Shown in pieces: positions 35,082 to 47,096 of a stretch of 64,000 nucleotides of DNA. Both the position numbers and the translations under genes were made by a program. Position 1 is the first letter of the stretch, and each line of letters opens with the position of its first letter. Source of the stretch: Alectoria sarmentosa (Eukaryota > Ascomycota > Lecanoromycetes > Lecanorales > Parmeliaceae); assembly GCA_009733775.1 (NCBI GenBank), contig WOGZ01000199.1, positions 1 through 64,000 of the forward strand. Direction: 5' to 3'. The notes under the pieces were generated by a model that saw only the letters and a program-made list of their open reading frames with translations, searched no databases and was not told where the DNA came from.

Positions 35082-36209
35082 ACTTATTTATTTATTTATT
35101 TGTTTACTTGCTTGCTTATATAATCGTTTAAAAAAAAGAAAATTATAACGTTTAATTAAAGTAATAAATTTATTAACGCACGATATTTTTTTTAAAACGT
35201 CGTAATATTAATTCGACGAGTATTATAACGATTATTTCGAAAATTTATATATTTTAAAAAAAAGTTATATAATATCTGCGCTTTTATTAAAACGTATAAC
35301 GTAATTAAATATTAATATTAATTTTAACGTTGCTATAAATAATAATTAATTAAGTTTTTTAATTAAATAAAATTATAATTATTTTTTTAATTATTGCATT
35401 ATAGCTTTTCATTTTTGCGAAGATTTATTTAATTATATATTTTACTTTTTTCAAAAAGTTCAAAAAAAATTATGCGTCGATAAAGGTATATAAAATAAAT
35501 GAAAATATATATATATTAAAAAGTGATATACATTTATCGAAAAGTAATATATATTTATTATTACTCTTTTTTAATATCGATTAACAATTTAATTTAAATT
35601 TTTTATTATATTTTAATGTTTTGTTTTTCAATTTTTTATCGTTTAATAATAAATATATAATATAAATTATTAATATATTTAATAAAGAAATTATATATAA
35701 ATATTTCGAATATATTTTCGTTATTATTATAATAAGTTTTTATTAATAAAAAATAATGTTATTTCGTTAACTTTTTTTAATTCGCTTATAATATAAATAT
35801 TTTAATAGCACTTTTTTTTATATTATTTAAAAAGAATTTCGCTATTTCGATATAAGTTTTTTAAAATTCAATTATTATATAATAATTAAATTTAAAAATA
35901 TGATATTTTTAGTTTCTATTTTGATCATAATTATAATATTTTAATTTTAAGTTAATATTTTAATAAAGTTTATATTAGCGCGTTTCTTTTAAATTATTTA
36001 TTAATTAATTTTAATATACGAAAGTAAATCGTGTGTGTGTATAAAAGAAATATCGAATTTATTAAACGATTTTAAATAATTTTATATTTATATCTTTTAT
36101 TATAATTAAGTTTTGTTATTTAAAAATGTAATTTATTATAAATTTATTACGTTCGTTTATTATATTGAATACGTTTCTCTTTATTCATTATATAAAAAAA
36201 TTATTATAA

Positions 36210-36384
36210 TATTAAAATTAATATAAAATATAAAATTATATAAATATATATAACGAAAATAATAAGTTTAAATAAAAGATTTATATATAAATTGCGAAAT
36301 TACGCTAAATTTAATAAAATATAATTAATATTATAATATATAAAAGAGCGTTAAAGAAATATTATATAAAAGACGCTCGTAATA
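36210..36384 (-). repeat. 5' LTR of the family-B element
   Basis: 175 bp partner of 30,186-30,358, followed by the GTTTT duplication. Confidence 0.8.
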
Positions 36385-39245
36385 GTTTTTACGAAAGTTA
36401 AATAAGTAAATAAACGATTGAATAACATTTTCTCATTTTCTTTTATATTAAAATTAAATTTTTTTATTATATAAAAGTTTTTAAACACATTAAATAAAAA
36501 GTATTAAAAAATTCATTATTATATTTTTTAATATTATATTTTTTAAAATAATTATACTTTTTTCTTTTTTTCTCTTTTTTATATATAATTTTAATCGAAA
36601 TAAAGAAAATCAAATTTAAAATTTCTTAAATAAAATAAAATAACGTTATATTTTAATTATATCGAAAAATTCTTTTTACGATGAAAATATCATAAATTTA
36701 TAAAATATTTATATTAATAAATAGTTATTATATTAAGCACAAACGAAATTCAAATTTTTTTAAATTACGTTTAATGAATTTCGCTTTAAATAAAACGATT
36801 TTTGAGAAATTATTATTTATTATTATATTATTATAATCAAAAAAATTATTATAAATATTTTAAATAATGTTAAATAAATAAATAAGTAAATAAACAATAT
36901 AATATAAAATTATTAAAAGTAGATAATAATTTTATAACAAAAAATAAATTAATCAAAATTTTATACTTTAAAAAAGAATTTAAAAGAAAAATATTTTTGT
37001 TAATAATACAAAAATCGACTTATTACGAAAAAAATAATAATAATAAAGATTTTCAATTCTTTTATTCTTATTAATAATATCGATTTTTTATAAAATAATT
37101 AATTTTTCAAAATGAAATAAAAGCTTTTATTAAATAAAAATCATTATTTAAATAATATTTCTTTAATTATTTACGTTATTTCACGATTTAATAATAAATT
37201 GATAAATTATATTTTATCAATTAAATTATAAAATATAAGAAACTTATATATTTTTTATATTTAAATTATAAATTAATTAATCGAAATTTACGAAAATTTC
37301 GTTCGAAAAATTAATCTTAAATATAATTATCATGCATTTTATTACAATACATAATTATTTATTAAAGCTTATTAATTTTATTCGTTTCAAAATACTTTTA
37401 ACGTATATAAAAATCTTTTTAAAAAAAAACTTTTAAATAAGTTAATTAAGCGATTAAAAAATTATATAACATTTATTAAAAATTTATTATATTAAAAAAT
37501 GTAAGAAACATTTATTTAAATTAAATAATAATTAATAAACAAATTATCATTTTCGAATATTCAAAATAATTTTTATTTAAATTATTATAAATTTAATAAA
37601 AAAGTCGCTTATAATTATTTTTATAATATTAATAATTCGTATTATTTTAATTATCGAAATTAATTTCGTTTCAACTATCAAATTTAAATAAAAAATAAAT
37701 ATAAAAAAACTTATATATTATATTTACGACAAGATCGATTATTATTAAAAAAAATTACATTATTCAAAATTAAACGAATGTTAAAAAAAACACATTAAAG
37801 AATATATAATTATGTTATTTAAATATTTCAGAGAAATGAAAAAATAATAGTATTGAAATAAATTATACTAATTACAATTCTTTTTTTGAATTTGAGAAAA
37901 GAATAATTTTTATTAATATTATAATAAAAGATAACAATAAAGTGTGTTTACGAATATTTTAAATAATGCTTTAACACGTTAACTTTTTTATATAATTATT
38001 ATATTATTATTATAAAAGAAATAAATATTGTTTATAAATTTTTTTATAAATTGTAAATGCATCGAAACTTTTATCGTTATTAATAAGATTATTATTTTCG
38101 AAATATGTAAATGTTTATAAATCGAGTTTTATTCTCTTTTAAATTTTAAATCTTTACGAAAATAAATAAATTAATTAATTAAACGATTTATTATTTATTA
38201 TTTATTGTTTATATTAAACGTATATAATTATTAAATAAAAATGACTTAATCAAAATAATATACTTCAATTTTCAAAAACTTATAAATGAATAAATATAAA
38301 ATCGTTTTTAATATATTTATAATTAAGATTTATTTATATTTAAACGATATAAATATAATAATAATAAAGTATCGTTATTAAAGAATTTTTCGCTTTTATT
38401 AATTATTTAACTTATTGTTATTATATAATTTCATAAATTTATTATTAAAAATGAATCGAATGAAGATAACTTCGATATTAAGTTTTTAAAAAACATTTTA
38501 AATAAAAAAAAAATTAACATTAATTTTTAAGATACTTAAAAAATATAATATAAATATAAAATCTCATCGACATTATTGAAATTAATATATCAATTTATTA
38601 TTATTAAATTCGAAACAAAAAAGCCAGTTTTTTTCTTTAATTATAAATAAAATTTATAATATTATCGATAAATTCTTTAATATAAAATCGTATATATAAA
38701 TAAATAATCGTTTATTAATTAATAAATTATATTTATAAAACTTAAAATAAAGTATAACAAATGTTATTAATTATTTTTCAAAAATTATTTAAGTTAATAA
38801 TATTAAAATTTTTATTTAGAAAAAGATATTTAATAAACTTTTTAAAAACTATTATAATTATATAAATGTTTTCGATAAATCAAAAATAAATATATTGTTT
38901 TTATATCGCTTTTATAATTATAAACTGAAACTCGTTAAAGAAAAAAAGAGATATATATTATTTAAAAACTTTAACGTAAACGAAAAACGACGTAATAAAT
39001 AATTATGTTTTAATTTTTTGATAATTATATTTAGCGCGACGAAAGATTCATTTTTTAATTATTTATACTTTTAATCGAATTCAATTTAATTAATTTAATT
39101 TATTCGATTAAAAATTAAAAACTTTAATTTAAAATAATAATTAAGTGAAAATTCGATAATAAAAAAATTAATAATATAATAAATTAAATCGATAAACAAT
39201 TTTAAAGTAATTAAGTTAACATTATCGTTATATATTATTATAATT

Positions 39246-39420
39246 GTTGAGAAAAACTTAACATTAATGTTTATAAAATAGATTTTTCTGTTTATAACTT
39301 TTTCGATAGCTCTTTTAATACAATCATCATCACACTTATAATTCGTTATCGTTCGTGACTCGTTTTCCTTCTTGATTTCTATTATAAAAACGTTTCTTTT
39401 TTAAAAACGTAGTAATAATC
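39246..39420 (+). repeat. Dispersed repeat, possible LTR start
   Basis: Begins TGTTGAGAAAA and matches 58,607-58,770 over CTTAACAT, ATGTTTATAAAATAGATTT, CACACTTATAATTCGTTATC and beyond. The TG start suggests an LTR; no second copy nearby was found to pair with either one. A 62-codon - strand frame (39,336-39,524) ending RNQEGKRVTNDNEL overlaps it; its family is unknown. Confidence 0.6.
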
Positions 39421-39524
39421 TTCGCGTCGTATTTTTTTAAGATTTTACGTCGTTTAAAAATGATTTTTGAATCGAATTCGACGATTAATTCGATAACGAC
39501 ATTTATTTTAACGCGAATATTCAT

Positions 39525-42500
39525 TTTAACGATTTCTTTTTTAACGAATAAACAAATTATTTGCGTAAGTTATTTTTTATTTTATTTTTTATTTTTCGAA
39601 AATTAAATTTATGTACTTTTTAATCGTCGTCGTTATTTTCATTATTAATAATATCGTTAATACGTTTTTTAATTATCGAACGATGCGATATAATGTTAAA
39701 TTTATGACGTCGCTCGATTGTCGCGTTATTTTATTTTATTTTTAACGTTAAACGACGAAATTATTTAACACGCTTTGTTAATATATAATAAATTTAATTA
39801 TATTAATTTAAATTTAAATTAATTTGATTATTAACGTTATTTATATATTTATACTTTATAAGCATATATAAAGCATTATTATATCGATTAATTAATTTTA
39901 TAAGCGTATATAATTTCTTAATTTTAATTATAATAATTATTAATTTTTTAATAAATATTTTATTAATGTAAAAAATTTGAAATTCGATTTTGATTTACTA
40001 ATTATTAAAGATTTCTTTTTTATAAACTTTTATTTTGTTTTTTTTAACAATTCCGATTTTTTAATATTTAACATAAATTGTTTTTATTCAATTATTTTCG
40101 AAATTCAAATTCGCGAAAAATTATGATAAAATGTATTAATAAACGTAATAAAAATTAAATTTTAACTTTTTCGATAAATCGAAAAGCTTTTTTTTAACGA
40201 GAACATCGATAATGTAATTTTTGAAAAACTTATTATTATTCGCGTTTTCAATCGCAGCATTATTGAAATTTTTTCATACATGTTCGCAAAACGTCTTTAA
40301 AAGTTTACAATTTGTTTTTATAAATTTTTAATTGTTTCTTTTTTGATAATCTATTTAAATTAACGTTTTAATTTAAGATTTCGTATATACGCTTATTAAT
40401 AATCATCATTTTTTATATTTTTATATTATTAAATTCGATATATTTAATTATTAAATAAATAATAACATTAATTATTATTTTCGTTTTTTTCGTTTTTTTC
40501 GTTTTTTTATTAAAGACGTTAATTTCTTTTTTAATATTATATTAAATAATAATTTTTTCGAAATCGTAAACTATAACAATATAATTTTTGAGAATAATAA
40601 TTTAAATTATTCTCGCAATTTTTTTAATCTTTATATAACATTTAACGTTTTAATTATTAACGCGATTTTATCGATAAAACAAAATTTCGTTTTAATCAAA
40701 TTTAATCAAATAAAAATCGATTTAATAAAAAAATTGAAATCGATAATTTATTAAAAAGTATTAAAATCGATAATAATAATAATAAGCGATTTAAAGACTC
40801 GTGTATTTAATTAACGATTAAATCGAAACGTTAAATAAAAATTTGTTTTAATAGCGCAAATTGTAAAAGCGACGATATATATAAATCGTTATTTATTATA
40901 TATAAATAACAAAATGTTTAATTTTCATAAATGATTTTTTTTTTTTTTTTTTAAATTTATAAAATTTTGTTTTTTTTTCGATTTTTTAAGAATTTAATTT
41001 ATTAATTAATTTTATGCGTTTACTTTTTTTATCGTTATATAAATAATATATTTATATATATTTAATGTTCTTAATCTCATCGTGCTTAATTTCGTTTTTT
41101 ATCGAATTTATATTTATTTCGTTTATAATAATATAGGCAATTATTTTAATTTTTTTTTTTCGTTATAAGATTTAAATTTTTATTATTTTGTAAATAAAAA
41201 AATTAAATAATAATGTTTCGATAAAAAGAAAGTTTTTTGCATTTTTGAATTTAAGTTTTTTTTATATATTAGTTTAATATTAATAAAATGTTTATTTCTT
41301 TTAAATCGACGAAAATAAAATCTTATAATTATATATATAATTTATTATAATAATTTAATCTTTTAATTTTCACGTTTTATATCTTTTATCGCTTATTATT
41401 AAATGTTTTTTTGATATAAGTTTTAAAACGATATTGTTATTCGTTATATTTCGAATATTCTTAATTAAAGTAATTATTAACTTAATCGTTTTTTCAATAA
41501 AGTGTATAACGCGTATTAATTTTCTTTACTTTTTCGACATAATTTATTTTTTATTAATGTTAATAGAATTTATCGTGATTGAATTAATAAAGTAATTATT
41601 AAGTTAAATAAATATTATAAGCGATAAATAAGAAACATATTATATTTTGAAAATAAATCGATAATATAAAATTCGCGTTAAGTTTTATTTTAATTTTAAT
41701 ATAATAATCTTTCGTGTTAATTAATTATAAATTTATCTTTAATAATACTATTTATAATTAAATAATAAATATTTATTTTAACGTTTTAAAACGACAATAT
41801 AACGTTTTTATAATATTTAAATAAAATATTAATTATACTTAAAAACGATTATAATTAACGTTGAAAACATTAATTATTTTTTTCTAATTTATTACGTTTT
41901 AAAATTTATTGCGAAAACGTGTTCGTTGAAATTATTATATATTTGATATTCTTTTTTAATTAATTACGTTTTAAGACTTGCTACTTAAGCGTATAATTTT
42001 ATTATATTTATTAATTAAGTTTTTTACGTTTATTAATAAATCGTTATTATATTATTAATCGAATTATGAATTTCATTTTAATTATTATACGAGATATTTA
42101 ATTTTTAATTTTTTTATTTTATAACGACGTTAACGCTTATTAATTAATTTTTTATAATATTTTTATATTATTTATTACTAAATTTGATAATCGATAATAA
42201 ATAATTAAATCGAGTAAAGTAATAATATAAATTTTCATTTTTGAACGTTAATTCGAATTGTATATTTTATATAATAAAACGAATTTGTTAATATATAAAT
42301 ATATCGATTTTATACGTTAAATTGTTAGTTTTTTTTACAAATTTCAAATAAATCGATTCTTTAATTAACGAATTTGAAATTGAAGATTTTAAATTAATTA
42401 TATTCGTGATAAAATTTGAGAAAAATCTCGTTTTTTTCGTTAAAAAATGAAACGATAATAAAAGTCGTATACGACTTTTATTTTAATATTAATTTAAACG

Positions 42501-44759
42501 ATTACTTTTTCGACGTTTTTAACATTAATAAATCGTTTTAATAAAAATTTATTATTTTAAATTTGATTTAAAATTAATAAAGAAAAAGTATAGCGAAGAT
42601 AAAAATCGTAAATGATTTTATTTACATTAAATTTTATGATCGAGTTCGATAAGTTATGAAAAATGTTATATAAACGCGATAAATAATTTATTCAGTCGAC
42701 GATAAAATTGTTTATTAGTCAATATCGTAAGATAATTTCGTTCGTTTAATTGATTTTCTTTAATTAATCATTAATTTATAAATAATATATCGTATTAATT
42801 AAAAAATTAACGTTTAATTTCTTGAAAATAAATTTTCAAAAAATCGATATAAGTTTTTTATCGCGATTAGAGATAAATGTTATCGATAAATTTTAATCGA
42901 TAATTTTATTTAAAAAGATTTCGGCTCAATTTTTTATTAAAAAAATGTTTTTATTAAAAATAAAGATAATTCTTTTGAAAAATTTGCAAATTATCGATAT
43001 AATTATATTTATTTTCTTTATCGTCTTTGATAATATTATTATAAAATGAGTGATAATTGTGTAAGCTAATATTAACGATTCGATTATAAAAGTAAGTGAA
43101 TCGAATTTCGTATAACGTTTTATTTAATTAATACTTCATTTATAATAATAATAAATATAACGTTAAAGTCGACGAGTAAATGATTTAAAAAAAATTATTT
43201 ATAATAATTTTATACGTTTTATTAAATTCAATATATGCATTTTCGTTATATATTTATTAATCTTTTCTTTTTAAACTTTTTGAATAAATAAAGTCGCATT
43301 TTATTAAAAAAGAATTTATAAAATATAATAAATCGTCGACGAGATAAAATTAAATGTTAAAAATTAAATTCTCGTTTTTTAACATTTTTTACATTTTAAT
43401 TCATTTCTTGTTTTTAATATAAAAGATTTGAATTTTTATTTTAAATTCTTTTAATATGTTTATGAAAAATTCGTTAAAAATAAAAATTTCGTCAAAAATG
43501 TTTTTTTTTGAAATTAATATGCTTTTTTCGCGTGTTAATTTATTTATAAATTTTAAAAATGCATTTAATATTATATAATGTTTATCAAAGTTTTAACGAA
43601 TATTAAATTTAAATTATAATAAATATTATTATATTTTTATTAAACGTAAAATCAATTTATTTATCGAATATAATATTAATTAAATTTGTTTAATAATGTT
43701 AACGATTGTTAAATAACTCATATACACGATTATAATATATAACGAATTGTTAATATAATGTTTAATTTTGCGAATTATTTAAATTAATTTAATAGTTTTT
43801 AATTCGATTAATTAATAACGAAATTCGACGTTATTTTATAAAATAATTTATAAAAAAACAATATTAATATATATTGCTTTTGAAAAAACTATTATTTTTG
43901 AAATTATTTTTAATATAATATATATAAATATCGAAAACGCGCTTTTTAAAAACGTCGATATTAATATAAATTTGTTTTTCGCGATTGAAATATATTAAAA
44001 AGTTTAATAAAAAGAAAAAATCTTATAATAAACGAAAAAAGTTAAATAATAATTATTTTTTATTAATAAAGATTTTTTTGATAAACTTTTATCATTTTTA
44101 TTTTCTAATAATAAATGCTTTTTTAATAAAAAATCTTTTTTCGTTATAAAGATTTCGTTTTTTATTTATTTTACTAATTCGAAATAATGTTTTAAAGTTT
44201 TGAAATTGATAAAAAAATTAATATTTATTAAAATTTCGATTCGCTTTTAAGTTATAATTAATTCGAAAACGTTAATTTTTTTTATAAAAAGTAACGTTTA
44301 AATGCTTTAAAAATGTTTTTTTTTAAATGAATGATAATTTTGAATTTTTTTAATAATTGAAAAAATTTGCAAAAATGCTTAATATGTAATTCGATTTTTT
44401 TTTAAAAAGTTATCAAATCGTCGATAAAAAATTTAACGAAGTTTTAAAAAAGTTTTAATTTTTTATTTATAATACGTTATATATAAAATAATAAATTTTT
44501 AAAATTTATTAAAATTTATTTATCAATAAAAATATATTAAACATTTATAATATTATTATTAACTTTTTCGCGCACAAAATATTAAGCGATATTAATGTGT
44601 TTAATGCAAATATAAAATTAAACGTTTTTTATAAAACGATTACGTCGTAATTATTTTTATAAAATCACGATAATTTTAAAATTCGAATCGTTAAGTCGCA
44701 AAAATTAATTAAAAAAGTTTTTCAATCAAATAACTTTTTTAATAACTTGCGTTTAATTA
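39525..44759. other. AT-rich RIP-mutated DNA, no gene recognised
   Basis: Only AT-rich decayed sequence was seen. It contains a perfect 26 bp palindrome at 42,457-42,482 and T/CG-rich short repeats near 40,485-40,510. The 3' end of the Ty1/copia element to the right may extend into it. Confidence 0.5.
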
Positions 44760-45430
44760 ATATATTTTATTTTATAAATAAATTATATCACGATAATTTA
44801 ACGTTTACTTAATTAATTAATAACGTCGTTTTTTAAATTAAATAAATAATCGAAAATAAACCTTTAAATTGAATTTACAATTTAATTAAAATTAATATAA
44901 TCGAATAAATTTTTTAAAAAGCTTATATACGAGTTTATAATATATTATATTTTTAAAATATCGAAAAATTCGAATAATCGCATTTTAATACATTAAAATA
45001 AAATTAACTAAGTATCGATTAATAAAAAAATAATATAAACGATATCGAGACGAATTTTCAATATAATGTATATAAAAAAGCTCACAACGAATTAATACTT
45101 TTTACGAAGTTTTTTAAAAATCAAATAATTCTCTTCGATAAGCGTCAATCTACGATTAATTTCGAATAACATATTAATAAAAATGAAATTTCAATATTTG
45201 AAATACTTGAAAAAACGTATAATATACGTTTTTTATTTCAAGCGAATAATATCGTTATAACGATTTCTTTTAACGATTATATTGAAATAAAAAACGCATA
45301 ATCTCAAATTTAATATATAAAACTTAGCATTTAAAGCATTATTAATTCGTTTAATAAAGACTTTATTATAATTTATAATTAAGACATCATCGACGTAAAG
45401 CGTTATAATGATTTTTTTCTTAAAATTCAT
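44760..45430 (-). pseudogene. Ty1/copia reverse transcriptase and RNase H remnant
   Basis: The open part (45,233-45,430) shows the copia RT core: IIITLYVDDVLIINYNK with the intact catalytic YVDD box, then INNALNAKFYILNLRLCVFYFNIIVKR, the 'L---F-M-DLG---YFLG--V' segment. Beyond the stop, - strand sequence with TAA/TGA breaks keeps RLTLIEENY, KKLRKKY and RLDIVYII ('RPDIAYAV'), and then a degraded RNase H start (about 44,780-44,850, SKR...VILSYCE-like). It lies 3' of the integrase remnant at 46,875, the copia gene order. Confidence 0.8.
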
Positions 45431-46874
45431 AAATATATTATCGTTGAATTCGATAAAATTAAAATCGAGTTTTTTTATATAAATCGAGAAATGTTAATAT
45501 CAAATTTTAAAAAATTATTTTAAATTATAAAGAATTTTATTCAACTTATAAACTTTGATATTATTTTTATTAAAATTTTTAAATTATTGAATATAAATGT
45601 TCTCTTAAACATTATTATAAAGGAAAACGATTTAAACGTTTATTTATTTCACATTTTAATTTATAATCGTCGCAAACGTAAAAATCGTTTTATAATTTAT
45701 AAACTTTATTATTAACGCGAAAATGTTATAATAATTACGATTTTTCTGCTATTCGAATCCTCGAATATTTTAACGTATTTTATAATAAATAATTTTCTTT
45801 TTAAGACTTTATTTCACGATATAAATTCAGCGACCTCGAAGAATATAAGCTTTTAAAAACATTTAAATAAAACATTAAATGTTATTATTTATAAAAGACT
45901 TATATTTATTTCATATATTAATCTCTCAATTTATATAAAATAAATTATTAAAAATCGTTTATTTATAAATTATAAATTTAAAAATGTTAAGCTTATTAAC
46001 ATAATTTGCAAAAAAGATAAAAATAACGAAAACTTTTATTAAAAAATTAAACGATAAATCACGAAAATTCGAAATAATAAATTTTTTATAATTATTAAAT
46101 ATCATTTTATATTCGAAATATTTTCGCATAACTTTCATTTAATAAATTTGAAAAATATTAACAAAAAAAAGATAATAAATTTAATGATTAATGTAATAAA
46201 TTTAATAAATGTTATAAATATACATATTATAATAATAATAAAATGAAATTTCTAAAAGAAATTAATAATTAACGATAAAATATTCGTTAATAATAATCGA
46301 TTTAACGATTTAATCGAAATTACAAATTTAACGTTTAATAATATAATAATACGTTACTTATTTAATGCTTTTTTTATAATAAATATTAATACGAAAAAAT
46401 GTTAACGTTTATTTGAAAACTTATAAGTCTTAATTTTCTTTTCGAGATTCACGAAATGTGAACGTTTTTCGACGAAATATATATCGTTAACGCGAATAAC
46501 CTTCTTTTTAATTAAATTGTAAAAACGAAAAATGAATTCGTTTTTATAATTTAAAAGAATATACTTCTCGCTTTTATTTATAAACTTTTTTTAAATTTAT
46601 TTCAAAACGTAAACGATGAAATTAATAATTCGCAAATGAAAAAAAAAAAATTTATAATAATAAAAAACTTCGAAAAATGTAATAATAATTTTAATATTAA
46701 AAAATCGCATCGTCAAATAATTAATTATAATTATTATTTCAAATTAAAATTTTTTATTAAAATTGAAATTTAATAAAATTAAATAAATTTTATTTATCAA
46801 AATTAATTAAATCGCTCGACGATTTTATTCATTTTAAAATTATTTATAACAATGAATTTTTGTTTAATATTTAT

Positions 46875-47096
46875 TTAAATAAGATTTTTTAAAAAGATTT
46901 TATTAATATACTCGTTTTCATTATTAAAAAAAATATAACATATTCGATAATCGCGAGATTTTAAATAAATTTTAAAACGTAAAAATATAACGAAGATTTC
47001 ATTTTTATAACGAGTATAATAAATCTTAAAATAATAAATAAAATCGTTTTTAAATGTTATAAAGTATTTATAATCGTTGAAATTAATAAAAATCAA
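46875..47096 (-). pseudogene. Ty1/copia integrase remnant
   Basis: 73 open codons on the - strand match the copia integrase core: NDYKYFITFKNDFIYYFKIY (the 'G-KYFITFIDD-SRY-WVY' block holding the first catalytic Asp), then TRYKNEIFVIFLRFKIYLKS, and IFFNNENEYINKIF ('LRSDNGGEY-N--F', with the second Asp and surrounding Gly changed). Integrase upstream of RT defines Ty1/copia rather than Ty3/gypsy. Confidence 0.8.

Larger units (their letters stand above)
30701..35566. mobile_element. hAT-like DNA transposon, 4,866 bp, 8 bp target duplication
   Basis: The terminal inverted repeats extend over about 65-70 bp. Each contains ATTACTTTTCGATAAATG read inwards; the tips are AAGTGATAATAAAT (left) and GAGTAATAATAAAT (right, reverse complement), consistent with an original GAGTG... 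changed by G-to-A mutation. TTTTTTAA flanks both ends (30,693-30,700 and 35,567-35,574); an 8 bp duplication is typical of the hAT superfamily. Only short frames remain inside (33,108-33,386 and 34,280-34,471, + strand) and no transposase motif was recognised, so the superfamily call rests on the ends. Confidence 0.75.
30186..36384 (-). mobile_element. Family-B LTR element, non-autonomous, split by a hAT-like transposon
   Basis: LTRs of 173 bp (30,186-30,358) and 175 bp (36,210-36,384), both on the - strand, are flanked by a perfect 5 bp target duplication GTTTT (30,181-30,185 and 36,385-36,389). A run reading as a polypurine tract on the - strand abuts the LTR at 30,358. Removing the DNA transposon inside leaves about 1.3 kb, too short for gag-pol. 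Its interior next to the 3' LTR resembles 13,017-13,350, so it is probably a deletion derivative of a chromodomain element. Confidence 0.8.
29496..39245 (+). mobile_element. Family-A LTR element, + strand, split by nested insertions and cut off at its 3' end
   Basis: The 5' LTR is 29,496-29,693. The internal part up to 30,185 matches 61,181-61,650, and the internal part from 36,385 to at least 38,650 matches 61,655-64,000 in the same orientation. The two pieces are therefore one element separated by the 6.2 kb insertion at 30,186-36,384. The right limit is uncertain: a different repeat starts at 39,246. No coding domain could be recognised in the internal part, and the - or + strand frames there are short. 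Confidence 0.75.

Noticed and set aside
42600..42950. Possible - strand integrase remnant
   Set aside because: A few residues resemble a Ty3/gypsy integrase, but the catalytic pattern could not be aligned; too weak to list.
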